A stretch of 64,000 nucleotides of DNA from JAJKIP01 sp037200685 (GCA_037200685.1 JBBCIG010000019.1:310001-374000), one strand, 5' to 3'. Counted from the stretch's first letter, positions 25,410 through 36,175 are shown. The notes: generated from the sequence alone by a model not told the origin. Program-made: numbers and translations.

Positions 25410-28400
25410 ATGAGTTACATTCCCGCCAGCAAGGTTCGTATTGTTACCGCCGCATCATTGTTTGATGGGCATGATGTCGCTATTAATATTATGCGGCGCA
25501 TCATGCAGGCCAAAGGCGCCGAGATTATTCACCTGGGACATAACCGATCAGTAAAAGAAATTGTAGAGACCGCAATTGAAGAAGATGTACAGGGCATTGC
25601 TGTTACGAGTTACCAGGGCGGGCATCTGGAGTTTTTTAAATACATGAAAGATTTACTGGATGAAAATGGGTGCGGCCATATAAAAATATTCGGTGGCGGC
25701 GGCGGTACGATTTTACCAAATGAAATAGAAGAATTGCATAAATACGGCATCACCAAAATTTATTCACCCGATGATGGAAGGAAGATGGGGTTGGAAGGGA
25801 TGATTGAGGATGTAATAAAACAAAGCCTCCCCGAGCATTCCAAAGAAGGGGTTTTCGAAAACACAAGTTGGAATGGCAAACTTCCATTGGATGAAGTAAA
25901 AGATGTACGTCGAATCGCAAGAGCTATCACACTTGCAGAAAATAAATCTGATTATTCTTCGATACTTAAAGAAATCACCGAATCAAATGATTCTTCTAAA
26001 ATCCATCCTTCCGGGACGGGGGCCGCAGTTCTTGGAATTACCGGTACCGGCGGCGCTGGTAAATCTTCGGTAACAGATGAAATCGTTCGCCGCTTTCTTC
26101 ATCATTTTACGGTTAAAACAATCGCCGTTATTTCCGTTGATCCATCAAAGAAAAAAACAGGTGGCGCTTTATTGGGCGATAGAATAAGAATGAATGCTAT
26201 TTCGCATCCGAGGGCTTATATGCGCAGCCTTGCCACGAGAGAAAGCGATAAAGCTTTGAGTGAATATGTACAGGAAGCGATTGATATCTGCAAAGCAGCC
26301 GGGTTTGATTTTATTATTTTGGAATCAGCTGGTGTTGGTCAAAGTGATGCTTCGATACTCGATTATTGTGATGTAAGTATGTATGTGATGACGCCGGAAT
26401 ATGGCGCTGCATCGCAACTGGAAAAAATCAACATGCTGGATTATGCGGATCTTATTTGCCTAAATAAATTTGATAAAGCCGGTGCATTGGATGCCTTGGC
26501 GGATGTAAAAAAACAATACAAACGTAACCATCAATTATTTACTGCAAAGGATGATGAATTGCCGGTGATCGGTACAATGGCCAGTAAATTTAATGACGAA
26601 GGAGTTAATCTTTTATTTGAATTGTTGCTAAAGAAAATTGAAACAAAGACAAAAGTGAAATTTGGTGAGTTTCATCCTTCGCCGGATGCGACAGCGAAAA
26701 TTTCACAGTCAGTGATACCAGCTAAACGTGTTCGTTATCTTTCTGAAATTACTGAGAACAACCGTGGTTATGATAAATTGGTAGATGAGCAAGCTGGGAT
26801 TGCTTCGAAATTGTACCAGTTGCACGGAACTTTAGAGATTTTAAAAAGTAAGGAATCTCAAACCCCTTCTTTGGAAGGGTTTGGGGAGACTATACAAAAA
26901 CAAATTGACTTTTATTTTGACCAGTTAACGCCTGTCAGCCGGAAGCTTGTAACCAATTGGCCGGCGAAACTAAAAGAGTATGAAAAAGACTTTTATGAAT
27001 ATACAGTGAGGGACAAAGTGATTAAACAGGAAATGTCGGTGAAGAGTTTGTCCGGTACACGAATTCCAAAAGTTGTTTTACCAAAGTATAAAGACTGGGG
27101 TGATATATTAAAATGGGAAGCGCAGGAAAATGTACCCGGTCATTTTCCATTTACTGCCGGCGTGTTTCCGTTAAAGAGAGAAGGTGAAGATCCTACAAGA
27201 ATGTTTGCTGGTGAAGGCGGCCCGGAGAGAACGAATAAGCGTTTTCATTATGTAAGTATGGATCAACCGGCGATAAGGTTGTCAACAGCGTTTGACAGTG
27301 TTACGTTGTATGGGGAAGATCCTGATCACCGTCCTGATATATATGGTAAAATAGGAAACAGCGGTGTAAGTATCGCAACTGTTGATGACGCTAAAAAATT
27401 ATACAGCGGGTTTGATCTTTGCGATCCGAAAACATCGGTGAGTATGACGATCAATGGCCCGGCGCCGATGCTGCTGGCGTTTTTTATGAATGCGGCGATT
27501 GACCAGCAATGTGAGAAATGGATAGAAGCCAATGGTCAATGGTCAATGGTCAATGATGCATTTGCGAAGAAATATTCTTCTTTAACAAAACCAGTTTATA
27601 ATAATTCTTCTTCTCCGGGTGTAATGCCTTCAGGAAATAATGGATTAGGTTTAAAATTATTGGGACTGTCTGGTGATGAAGTGTTGCCAAAAGAAATTTA
27701 TGAGCAATGTAAACAAACAGCATTGCAGCAAGTGCGGGGAACTGTGCAGGCAGATATATTAAAAGAAGACCAGGCGCAGAACACTTGTATTTTTTCCACG
27801 GAGTTTGCATTGAAGCTGATGGGTGATGTACAGGAATATTTTATTGAAAAGAAGATCCGGAATTTTTACAGCGTTAGTATTTCTGGTTATCATATTGCGG
27901 AAGCGGGTGCGAACCCTATCACGCAGTTGGCTTTTACATTGTCAAACGGATTTACCTATGTAGAATATTATCTCAGCCGCGGTATGAGCATTGATGATTT
28001 TGCTCCCAATCTTTCTTTCTTTTTCAGTAATGGTATGGATGCAGAGTATAGTGTAATTGGCAGGGTGGCGAGAAGAATCTGGGCGAAGGCGATGAAATAT
28101 AAATACAATGCTAACAAACGCAGCCAGATGCTGAAGTATCATATACAAACATCCGGCAGAAGTTTGCATGCGCAGGAAATTGATTTTAATGATATCAGGA
28201 CAACGCTGCAGGCATTGTATGCTATTTATGATAATTGCAATTCGCTTCATACCAATGCATATGATGAAGCGATCACCACGCCAACAGAAGAAAGTGTACG
28301 CCGTGCGATGGCGATACAATTAATTATTAACCGTGAATTAGGTACTGCGAAGACGGAAAATTTTATACAGGGAAGTTTTGCGATTGAAGAATTAACTGCT

Positions 28401-28835
28401 TTGGTGGAAGAAGCGGTGCTAACGGAGTTTGACCGCATTACAGAACGAGGTGGTGTGCTGGGTGCGATGGAAAGAATGTACCAGCGCAATAAAATACAGG
28501 AAGAGAGTTTGTATTACGAGCACCAGAAACATACAGGAGAGTTGCCGTTGATTGGGGTGAATACTTTTTTAAATAAAAAAGGTAGCCCGACGATTATGCC
28601 TGTTGAAGTAATAAGGAGTACTATGGAAGAGAAAGAACAACAAATCGCTAATCTTCAAACATTCTGGAAAAGAAATGAAATGAAGATTGAAAAAGAGATA
28701 AAGAAATTAAAGGAGACAGCCATTAATAATGGAAATTTATTTGAGCAATTGATGGAGACGGTGAAATATTGTTCGCTGGGGCAGATCACTCATGCATTGT
28801 ATGAGGTGGGCGGGCAATACAGGAGAAATATGTGA
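25410..28835 (+). CDS. icmF: IcmF-type fused B12-dependent acyl-CoA mutase with G-protein chaperone
   Basis: The 1141-residue protein has the IcmF domain order. A B12-binding domain (residues 1-150) has DGHD at 19-22, with Ala in place of the usual Gly of DxHxxG. A MeaB-like GTPase domain follows (P-loop GTGGAGKSS near 211-219, SVDPSKKKTGGALLGDR, ESAGVGQSD). The C-terminal mutase TIM barrel (580-1141) contains FAGEGGPERTNKRFHY and TLYGEDPDHRPDIYGKIG. It interconverts isobutyryl-CoA and n-butyryl-CoA or a related branched pair. Linkers near residues 138-150, 483-494 and 707-716 are encoded by intergenic-type repeat DNA. Start MSYIPASK is chosen over a TTG six codons earlier. Confidence 0.93.
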   Translation: MSYIPASKVRIVTAASLFDGHDVAINIMRRIMQAKGAEIIHLGHNRSVKEIVETAIEEDVQGIAVTSYQGGHLEFFKYMKDLLDENGCGHIKIFGGGGGTILPNEIEELHKYGITKIYSPDDGRKMGLEGMIEDVIKQSLPEHSKEGVFENTSWNGKLPLDEVKDVRRIARAITLAENKSDYSSILKEITESNDSSKIHPSGTGAAVLGITGTGGAGKSSVTDEIVRRFLHHFTVKTIAVISVDPSKKKTGGALLGDRIRMNAISHPRAYMRSLATRESDKALSEYVQEAIDICKAAGFDFIILESAGVGQSDASILDYCDVSMYVMTPEYGAASQLEKINMLDYADLICLNKFDKAGALDALADVKKQYKRNHQLFTAKDDELPVIGTMASKFNDEGVNLLFELLLKKIETKTKVKFGEFHPSPDATAKISQSVIPAKRVRYLSEITENNRGYDKLVDEQAGIASKLYQLHGTLEILKSKESQTPSLEGFGETIQKQIDFYFDQLTPVSRKLVTNWPAKLKEYEKDFYEYTVRDKVIKQEMSVKSLSGTRIPKVVLPKYKDWGDILKWEAQENVPGHFPFTAGVFPLKREGEDPTRMFAGEGGPERTNKRFHYVSMDQPAIRLSTAFDSVTLYGEDPDHRPDIYGKIGNSGVSIATVDDAKKLYSGFDLCDPKTSVSMTINGPAPMLLAFFMNAAIDQQCEKWIEANGQWSMVNDAFAKKYSSLTKPVYNNSSSPGVMPSGNNGLGLKLLGLSGDEVLPKEIYEQCKQTALQQVRGTVQADILKEDQAQNTCIFSTEFALKLMGDVQEYFIEKKIRNFYSVSISGYHIAEAGANPITQLAFTLSNGFTYVEYYLSRGMSIDDFAPNLSFFFSNGMDAEYSVIGRVARRIWAKAMKYKYNANKRSQMLKYHIQTSGRSLHAQEIDFNDIRTTLQALYAIYDNCNSLHTNAYDEAITTPTEESVRRAMAIQLIINRELGTAKTENFIQGSFAIEELTALVEEAVLTEFDRITERGGVLGAMERMYQRNKIQEESLYYEHQKHTGELPLIGVNTFLNKKGSPTIMPVEVIRSTMEEKEQQIANLQTFWKRNEMKIEKEIKKLKETAINNGNLFEQLMETVKYCSLGQITHALYEVGGQYRRNM

Positions 28836-28964
28836 GCTAAGAGGATGAAAGAGAAAAGAAGGAAAAAGAGACAGGTATTTAAAAGGTAATTTATTTAAGT
28901 GTTCGATAGAGCGGATGATCAATAGCCGTGGATTATGTAAGTTGCACTATAATTATTTTTCATC

Positions 28965-29774
28965 GTGAGAGTTATTCTTTTTTTAGGGTTTGTTTTACTG
29001 CTGGTGTGGAGTTGTTCGCCTAAGCCTTATGCAAAAACAAATAAGTTTTATAAAAAGCAGGTAAAGGAATATGCAAAGTTGCTGATGCAATACCCCTTGA
29101 AAGATTCTGCTGGTTTATTATATGCGGATGCATGGGCGGGTACTACTAATTTTTCGATGCGCCGCCCGAATTTTGTTATCCTTCATCATACGGCGCAAAA
29201 TAGTTGCGACCAGACATTAAAAACGTTTACACTAGCCAGTACACAAGTCAGCGCCCACTATGTAATATGCCGGGATGGGACAGTACACCACATGCTGAAT
29301 GATTTATTGCGGGCACATCATGCCGGTGTGAGTAAGTGGGGTAATAATTCTGATCTTAACAGCAGCAGTATCGGCATTGAAATTGATAATAATGGATTTG
29401 AGCCTTTTACTGATGCACAGATCAATAGTTTGCAGGAATTGCTGGGCCGTTTAAAAAGGGCTTATAATATTCCTGCGACAAATTTTGTTGGGCATTCGGA
29501 TGTAGCGCCGGGAAGAAAGGTGGACCCGAGCAGGTATTTTCCATGGAAACAATTAGCGGATAAGGGTTTTGGATTATGGTATGATACCGCTGCTGTAAAA
29601 GTGCCGCAAGATTTTAATGCGATGCAGGCGCTGCGGATTGTTGGGTATACTATTAAAGATAGTATCGCTGCGATACAATCTTTTAAAATTCATTTTGTAC
29701 AAAATGATACGCTGAATATTTTAACGCAAGCCGATAAGAAAATCCTGGCTGATCTCGTTAAAAAATATCAATAA
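28965..29774 (+). CDS. N-acetylmuramoyl-L-alanine amidase (Amidase_2) lipoprotein
   Basis: The 269-residue protein starts at a GTG and has a lipoprotein signal (FVLLLVWSCSPKP, Cys17). The T7-lysozyme/AmiD-like domain carries zinc-ligand histidines in FVILHHTAQNSC, HAGVSKWGNNSDLNSSSIGI and FVGHSDVAPGRKVDPSRYFP. It would cleave the amide between MurNAc and L-Ala, probably on muropeptides during recycling. A C-terminal segment of about 70 residues resembles a peptidoglycan-binding helical region. Confidence 0.9.
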   Translation: MRVILFLGFVLLLVWSCSPKPYAKTNKFYKKQVKEYAKLLMQYPLKDSAGLLYADAWAGTTNFSMRRPNFVILHHTAQNSCDQTLKTFTLASTQVSAHYVICRDGTVHHMLNDLLRAHHAGVSKWGNNSDLNSSSIGIEIDNNGFEPFTDAQINSLQELLGRLKRAYNIPATNFVGHSDVAPGRKVDPSRYFPWKQLADKGFGLWYDTAAVKVPQDFNAMQALRIVGYTIKDSIAAIQSFKIHFVQNDTLNILTQADKKILADLVKKYQ

Positions 29775-29855
29775 TTATTTCAGGGTTTAATTAAGAGATT
29801 GACTGTTTATTGACTGCTATGCGTTAATTTCACAGGAGACGGCTACGAGTTAAGA

Positions 29856-29927
29856 GTGATGAGTAGAGAACAGGAAGATGAAGAGTGCGACGCAACGAAG
29901 ATGATCAGGGAACTGAAGCCGGGTTAA
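29856..29927 (+). repeat. Dispersed repeat family A, copy 5
   Basis: Reads GATGAGTAGAGAACAGGAAG, then ATGAAGAGTGCGACGCAACG and the GATCAGGGAACTGAAGCC tail variant shared with copy 1. It lies between the amidase gene and the GH63 gene. Confidence 0.75.
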
Positions 29928-30003
29928 TAAAAATATTTCAGACTTACACTACCATTATAACAAACGACATGCTTGCCTGCATTTTTTGTTATAAAAAAAC
30001 GGA

Positions 30004-32655
30004 ATGACAGCAGAACATCAAAGACTCGCAGTGAATGCCACGAAGGCTGTTCCATTGGTACAGTGGGGGCCTTACCTGAGCGAACGTCAATGGGGCACGG
30101 TACGGGAAGATTATAGTGCGAATGGTGATGTGTGGCATTACTTTCCATTTGATGATGCCTATTGCAGGGCTTACAAATGGGGTGAAGATGGATTGGCAGG
30201 CATCACGGAATTTTTTGGAAACCTTTGTTTCGCTGTTGCATTGTGGAATGGAAAAGACCCGATATTGAAAGAACGTTTATTCGGTTTGAGCAATCCGCAG
30301 GGCAATCATGGTGAAGATGTAAAAGAACTTTATTACTACCTCGATAATATTCCGACGCATTACTACATGGAATATTTATATAAATATCCTCAGCAGGAAT
30401 TTCCGTACGAACAGATAAGAAAAGAAAATCAAAAACGGGACAGGCTTGATACGGAATATGAAATACTCGATACGGGAGTATTTGATAACAATGAATATTT
30501 CGATGTGCTGATCACTTATGCGAAACAAAGTGCAAGGGACATTTTTATTAAGATTGATATTACGAACCGATATACGAAAGCGGCCGAAATAACAGTGTTG
30601 CCAACACTTTGGTTTTATAACCGGTGGCAGCATGGTGAGCCTGATAAAAAACCATCTATTACTTATGTAAATAAATCAACTGTAAAAGCAGACCATAAAA
30701 GACTTGGTGATTATTATTTTTATTTTTTCCCGCCGGATAAGTCAATGCTTACTGATAATGAAACCAATAATCAGAAGATAAAAGGCACACGCAATGAATC
30801 CATTTTTGTAAAAGACGCTTTTCATAATGCGATCATTAATGGGGAGAACATCCCGGAGCTTACGAAGAATAAAAAAGGAACAAAGTTTTCGCCTGTTTAT
30901 AAAATGAAAGTAGCAGGTGGGGAAACCAAAACGATTTATTGCAGGCTGAGTGATAAGCTTACTGAATCACCTTTTGTGTCCGGCTTCAAAGATATTTTTA
31001 TTACCCGCAAGCAAGAGGCGGATGAATTTTATGCAGCTATTCTTCCGAAGGGCATGGATGATGATATGGCGAAAATTCAGCGGCAGGCATTTGCAGGTTT
31101 GTTGTGGAGCAAACAGTATTATCATTTTGATGTGGAACGATGGTTGAATAATGATGACGGTATTACTCCTGTAAGTGTTAGTAAGCAAACCGGTCGCAAC
31201 AGTGACTGGACGCATTTGAAAAACCAAGATATCATTATGATGCCGGATAAATGGGAGTATCCCTGGTATGCGGCATGGGACCTGGCTTTTCAATGTATAC
31301 CTATAGCGCTGGTAGACCCGACGTTTGCGAAGCATCAATTATTATTAATGATGCGGGAGTGGTACATGAAACCGGATGGACAATTGCCATCTTACGAATG
31401 GAACTTTAGTGAAGTGAACCCGCCGGTACAGGCCTGGGCGGCGATGGAAGTGTATCATATTGAGAAAAAGCAAACCGGAAAAGGCGATATTGTATTTCTA
31501 AAAAAAATATTTCAAAAACTACTGATCAACTTTACCTGGTGGATCAACCGGAAAGATATAAGAGGTAATAATATATTTGAAGGTGGCTTTCTAGGATTAG
31601 ATAATATTGGGGTGTTCAACAGGAGTTTTCATTTTCCCGGGGAAATACAATTGGAACAGGCCGATGGCACCAGCTGGATGGGTACCTATGCGCTGGACAT
31701 GATGGACATGGCAATAGAGATTGCTATGAACGATGAATCATTTGAAGACACGGCGACAAAATTCTTTGAGCATTTTGTATTGATTGCGGAATCATTGAAC
31801 GAGCACAGGTTATGGAATGAAGCGGACAGGTTTTTTTATGATGTATTATGTGTAGGAGATGCCGACCCGATCCCGTTGCGTATTCAATCTATTGTTGGCA
31901 TCACTTCATTATATGCTGTTTCTAATATCAGCAAAAAGGTTTCTGATAAATTAAGAGATTTTAAAAAACGGATGACCTGGTTTGAAACATACCGGAAGAA
32001 GAATAAAAAATTCTGGCCCAATGAAGAACGAAGTGATGACGGCGAAATATTGTTATCGCTGGTGCCAAAAGACCGTTTGATAGATATTTTGAAAAGATTG
32101 CTGGATGAATCCGAGTTTTTATCTGATGGCGGCATTCGTGCATTATCAAAATATCATGAGAAAAATCCTTATTCTGTAACCGTGGAAGGTAATACGTACA
32201 GCATTCAATACGACCCGGGTGATTCTACATCTGATTTGTTTGGTGGTAATTCCAATTGGCGCGGGCCGGTGTGGATGCCGGTAAATTATTTAATCATACG
32301 TTCTATCCGCCATTATGGCGAATTTTATGGTGATAGCTTACTGGTGGAATATCCCAATGGTTCCGGTAATAAAATGAATTTGAAACAAGTAGCTGATCAT
32401 TTATCCGAAAGAGTAATTAGCTTGTTTAAAAAAGATGAAGAAGGGAACAGACGATTGTACGGAGAGTATAATTGGTTTTATAAACAACCCGGTAATGAGC
32501 ACCTTGTATTATTTTATGAATATTTTCATGGTACAAATGGCAGGGGATTAGGCGCTTGTCATCAAACAGGATGGACGGCGCTGGTAGCCGAGCTGATCAG
32601 TGAACAGAAAATTTCCGATGTCAAAATGCAGGACAAGGATTTATCATTACCTTAG
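30004..32655 (+). CDS. GH63-family (MGH1-like) glucosidase
   Basis: This 883-residue protein without a signal peptide matches bacterial glycoside hydrolase family 63 relatives of mannosylglycerate hydrolase and processing glucosidase. Family blocks include WGPYLSERQWGTVREDYSAN, GDVWHYFPFDDAYCRAYKWG, LPTLWFYNRW and the (alpha/alpha)6-barrel segment YPWYAAWDLAFQCIP. DGQLPSYEWNFSEVNPPVQA and WRGPVWMPVNYLI follow. The general acid Asp probably lies in AAWDLAF and the base in the later Glu-rich blocks. Its probable substrate is an alpha-glucoside. It overlaps nothing and is followed after 4 bp by a small secreted protein gene. Confidence 0.88.
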   Translation: MTAEHQRLAVNATKAVPLVQWGPYLSERQWGTVREDYSANGDVWHYFPFDDAYCRAYKWGEDGLAGITEFFGNLCFAVALWNGKDPILKERLFGLSNPQGNHGEDVKELYYYLDNIPTHYYMEYLYKYPQQEFPYEQIRKENQKRDRLDTEYEILDTGVFDNNEYFDVLITYAKQSARDIFIKIDITNRYTKAAEITVLPTLWFYNRWQHGEPDKKPSITYVNKSTVKADHKRLGDYYFYFFPPDKSMLTDNETNNQKIKGTRNESIFVKDAFHNAIINGENIPELTKNKKGTKFSPVYKMKVAGGETKTIYCRLSDKLTESPFVSGFKDIFITRKQEADEFYAAILPKGMDDDMAKIQRQAFAGLLWSKQYYHFDVERWLNNDDGITPVSVSKQTGRNSDWTHLKNQDIIMMPDKWEYPWYAAWDLAFQCIPIALVDPTFAKHQLLLMMREWYMKPDGQLPSYEWNFSEVNPPVQAWAAMEVYHIEKKQTGKGDIVFLKKIFQKLLINFTWWINRKDIRGNNIFEGGFLGLDNIGVFNRSFHFPGEIQLEQADGTSWMGTYALDMMDMAIEIAMNDESFEDTATKFFEHFVLIAESLNEHRLWNEADRFFYDVLCVGDADPIPLRIQSIVGITSLYAVSNISKKVSDKLRDFKKRMTWFETYRKKNKKFWPNEERSDDGEILLSLVPKDRLIDILKRLLDESEFLSDGGIRALSKYHEKNPYSVTVEGNTYSIQYDPGDSTSDLFGGNSNWRGPVWMPVNYLIIRSIRHYGEFYGDSLLVEYPNGSGNKMNLKQVADHLSERVISLFKKDEEGNRRLYGEYNWFYKQPGNEHLVLFYEYFHGTNGRGLGACHQTGWTALVAELISEQKISDVKMQDKDLSLP

Positions 32656-32659
32656 ATTC

Positions 32660-33388
32660 ATGCTTACGAGACTTTTGCTTGTGGGTTTGTTATTACAAAC
32701 ATCTAGTTTATATGCCCAGGAATTCTCTGTTGATTCCAATGGGCTTTCTTCTGCTGAAAAGCACCTGCAAGATTTTTATTATTCCCAAAGGCGAAGTGAA
32801 TCTTCCATCTACAGCGGAACGATGCATTACGGATACTCTTCAACGATAGAAGGTATACCTTATTTTCAATCAAACGATTGGCAAAATGGAAGTCTTGTCT
32901 ATGAAAATGTGCTTTACAAGAATGTATTGATGAGGTATGATGAGGTAAAAGGAAAACTTATTGTTACTGAAAATCCAAATGGTGGTATAAGTATTTCGCT
33001 CTTTAGTCCAAGGGTTTCAGAGTTCAGCTTTGCGGGTTCAAGATTTGTTTATTTTAATAAAAAAAATGAAAAATCATCTTTGGCTGAAGGCTTTTACCGT
33101 CAAATAGTCGCAGGGAAAATAACTGCATACGCCAGAACTGTGAAAGAAATAATAGAAAAAATAGAAGGGAATACGTTGCTTAGAAAAATTGAAGCAAAAA
33201 CAAAATATTATATTTTAAAAAATGGGGAATACTATTCCGTTACAAATAAAAAGAACCTTTTGAATATTTTAAAAGAACACAAAAAAGAAGTTCAACAGCA
33301 ATTAAGTGCAAACGGGTTTAGATATCGTCTTGATCCTGAAAATTCAATTATTTCAGCTGTTCAAAAATATAACGAAACAGAAGATTAA
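32660..33388 (+). CDS. Secreted protein of unknown function
   Basis: The 242-residue protein begins MLTRLLLVGLLLQTSSLYAQ, a signal peptide, then EFSVDSNGLSSAEKHLQDFY. The mature part is rich in beta strands and Lys/Tyr (FAGSRFVYFNKKNEKSSLAE). No family is recognised. It precedes the STN TonB receptor by 6 bp and probably belongs to the same surface operon, perhaps as an accessory factor. The start is placed after the GH63 stop rather than at an in-frame ATG inside that gene. Confidence 0.7.
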   Translation: MLTRLLLVGLLLQTSSLYAQEFSVDSNGLSSAEKHLQDFYYSQRRSESSIYSGTMHYGYSSTIEGIPYFQSNDWQNGSLVYENVLYKNVLMRYDEVKGKLIVTENPNGGISISLFSPRVSEFSFAGSRFVYFNKKNEKSSLAEGFYRQIVAGKITAYARTVKEIIEKIEGNTLLRKIEAKTKYYILKNGEYYSVTNKKNLLNILKEHKKEVQQQLSANGFRYRLDPENSIISAVQKYNETED

Positions 33389-33394
33389 TTATTT

Positions 33395-36175
33395 ATGTCA
33401 AAGCTGTCACCCCTGTTGCTGCTCCCTTTTTTTTTATTTGGGTTAAATGCGGCTGTTTACTCACAACAAACTGGTGGTGGTGAAAAAAAGATTAATGAGA
33501 ATTTTGATAATGTTTCTTTAACTGATTTTTTAACCAGGCTCGAGAAGCAGCTTCCCTACAAATTTTATTATAATGCAAAGCAACTCGACTCATTCATTTT
33601 ACAACTGAATGTAAAAGACCTTACGCTGAAGCAAACATTACAGGAGGCGTTTAAAGCTACTGATATACATTTCGCTATTGATAGTAGCAATAAAAATATT
33701 TTTATTACAAGAAGAGTTACAGTGGCAACGGAGTTGCCGAAGGGTTATTTCCGAAATACAAATAACCTTGCTATTGAAAATAACATGGCTGATTCTGTCG
33801 CGGAATATGATATAGAATCAAGAAAAGTGACAAAAGCCACTGTCGGTAAATTGTTTGAAATAGGAAAAAAGAGTGAGCAGGGTAAGGGTAATATTGTTTT
33901 AACAGGTTACATACGCAATGCAAGAACAGGAGAACCTTTAACCAATGTATCAGTATATACGGATAGTCTACACGCTACAACAACAGATGTTTACGGGCAT
34001 TATTCATTGACTGTTCCTGTTGGTAACCGGGCATTGAATGTGCAGACAATTGGAATGAAAGATACACGACTTCAACTGGCTGTTTATTCCGATGGCAAAC
34101 TGGATGTAGATTTGGAAGAACAGGTAAGAACACTGAAGGAAGTGGTGATATCTAACCGGAAGACAGCAAACATCAGAAATGTGCAGATGGGAGTTGAGAG
34201 ATTAACGATTGCGAATATTAAAAATGTGCCGACTGTTTTTGGTGAATCGGATGTGCTGCGGGTGGTGACAAGTTTGCCAGGAGTAAAAACCGTAGGTGAA
34301 GCGAGCACAGGCTTCAATGTAAGGGGTGGATCGGCTGACCAAAACCTTATACTTTTTAATGATGCTACCATTTATAACCCTTCACACTTTTTTGGCTTGT
34401 TCTCCGCCTTCAATCCCGAAGTAGTACAGGGAATAGAATTATATAAAAGTAGTATACCGGCAAATTTTGGTGGCAGACTGGCATCTGTACTCGATATCAC
34501 AAGCCGTGAAGGAAATAAAAAAGAACTAGCAGGCTCAGCCGGTATCGGTTTGGTTACCAGCCGTCTTCACCTGGAAGGGCCGATCACAAAAGATAAAACA
34601 TCTTTTATATTAGGTGCAAGGACTACGTATGCAAATTGGCTGCTTAAACTATTGCCGGAAGAATATGAAGACAGCAAAGCTTCTTTCCAGGATATTGATT
34701 TTTCTATAAGTCATATGATTGACAGCAGCAATAATCTTTATTTCAATGGTTATTTCAGTACCGATAAATTCGCTTTAGGCAATGATACTACATACGGATA
34801 TAGTAACCGTAACGTAAATATTAAATGGAAGCATAATTTTTCTAATAAATTCCGGGGAGTATTCCTGGCAGGGTATGATCAATATGCCTATAAAGTTACC
34901 AGTGATAAAAATAAAGTAAATGCATTTAAATTAGGCTTTGATATACAGCAATTCAATTTTAAAGCCAATTTTGATTATTATATAAATGCAATTCATGGAA
35001 TTGATTTTGGTGTAAGTGCCATCCGCTATAAACTGAAGCCAGGTTATTTCGAGCCTAATGGCGGAGAATCTATAGTAAAAGCGGAAAAAGTGGAGGCAGA
35101 GCAGGCATGGGAAAGCGGTATTTATTTTACCCATCGTTTTTCTCCTACTCCGGATTTGTCGTTCAGCAGTGGATTACGTTATTCTATGTTTAATTATCTC
35201 GGGCCAAATGAAATAAGCACTTACACTCCTGGCATGCCTGTTACAGAATCCAACCGTACGGGGTCAATTAATTATGAAAAAGGAAAATTTATCAAAAACT
35301 ATGATGGCCCGGAAATAAGAGTATCGGCACGATATGTTTTATCTCCTACTTTTTCAATAAAAGCTGCGTATAATTCATTACGTCAGTACATACATTTACT
35401 ATCTAACACCACTATGGTGGCACCGACGGATATATGGAAGCTAAGCGATCCGAATATACGTCCACAGAAAGGCGACCAGGTATCATTTGGGTTGTATAAA
35501 AATTTTAAATCAAATACAATTGAGACATCAGTAGAAGTTTATTATAAAAAAATAAAAGACTACCTGGACTATAAACCGGGGGCTACTTTATTCTTAAATC
35601 ATAATATTGAAACCGATGTCATTAATACCAAAGGGAAAGGATACGGAATAGAAGTATTATTTAAAAAAACCGCAGGGAAGTTGAGCGGTTGGGTTAGTTA
35701 TACCTATTCCAGGATATTGCTGAAAGGGTATGATACTACACAGGGGGCTCTTATTAATAATGGAGAATACTACCCGGCCAATTATGATAAACCACATGAT
35801 GTAACATTGACCGCCAATTTTAAAATAAACCATAGGTTCAGTATGTCGTTGAATTCTACCTATAGTACCGGCAGGCCGATCACTCTTCCTGTCGGCCGGT
35901 ATTATTATGCAGGTTCACAGCGTGTCTTATATTCTGATAGAAACGCTTATCGTATTCCAGATTACTATCGTACTGATTTTGCTATGAATATTGAGGGCAA
36001 TCACAAAGTCCGTCAAAAAACACATAATTCGTGGACGATTGGCGTATATAACTTGCTGGGAAGAAAAAATCCGTATTCCGTGTATTTCATTTCGCAAAAT
36101 GGGATTATTAATGGATACAAATTATCCATTTTTGGAAGCGCCCTTCCATTTGTAAACTTTAATATTCGTTTTTAA
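33395..36175 (+). CDS. TonB-dependent receptor with STN and carboxypeptidase-like domains
   Basis: The 926-residue outer-membrane protein has a signal peptide. An STN (secretin/TonB N-terminal) domain is at about 30-110 (LTDFLTRLEKQLPYKFYYNA, LTLKQTLQEAFKATDI). A CarboxypepD_reg beta-sandwich is at about 165-250 (LTGYIRNARTGEPLTNVSVY), a plug at about 260-390 (VRGGSADQNLILFNDATIYN) and a beta-barrel ends FVNFNIRF. The STN domain suggests signalling to an anti-sigma factor; none is adjacent here. It lies in one transcription unit with two DUF4249 lipoproteins and an MG2 protein. Confidence 0.92.
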   Translation: MSKLSPLLLLPFFLFGLNAAVYSQQTGGGEKKINENFDNVSLTDFLTRLEKQLPYKFYYNAKQLDSFILQLNVKDLTLKQTLQEAFKATDIHFAIDSSNKNIFITRRVTVATELPKGYFRNTNNLAIENNMADSVAEYDIESRKVTKATVGKLFEIGKKSEQGKGNIVLTGYIRNARTGEPLTNVSVYTDSLHATTTDVYGHYSLTVPVGNRALNVQTIGMKDTRLQLAVYSDGKLDVDLEEQVRTLKEVVISNRKTANIRNVQMGVERLTIANIKNVPTVFGESDVLRVVTSLPGVKTVGEASTGFNVRGGSADQNLILFNDATIYNPSHFFGLFSAFNPEVVQGIELYKSSIPANFGGRLASVLDITSREGNKKELAGSAGIGLVTSRLHLEGPITKDKTSFILGARTTYANWLLKLLPEEYEDSKASFQDIDFSISHMIDSSNNLYFNGYFSTDKFALGNDTTYGYSNRNVNIKWKHNFSNKFRGVFLAGYDQYAYKVTSDKNKVNAFKLGFDIQQFNFKANFDYYINAIHGIDFGVSAIRYKLKPGYFEPNGGESIVKAEKVEAEQAWESGIYFTHRFSPTPDLSFSSGLRYSMFNYLGPNEISTYTPGMPVTESNRTGSINYEKGKFIKNYDGPEIRVSARYVLSPTFSIKAAYNSLRQYIHLLSNTTMVAPTDIWKLSDPNIRPQKGDQVSFGLYKNFKSNTIETSVEVYYKKIKDYLDYKPGATLFLNHNIETDVINTKGKGYGIEVLFKKTAGKLSGWVSYTYSRILLKGYDTTQGALINNGEYYPANYDKPHDVTLTANFKINHRFSMSLNSTYSTGRPITLPVGRYYYAGSQRVLYSDRNAYRIPDYYRTDFAMNIEGNHKVRQKTHNSWTIGVYNLLGRKNPYSVYFISQNGIINGYKLSIFGSALPFVNFNIRF

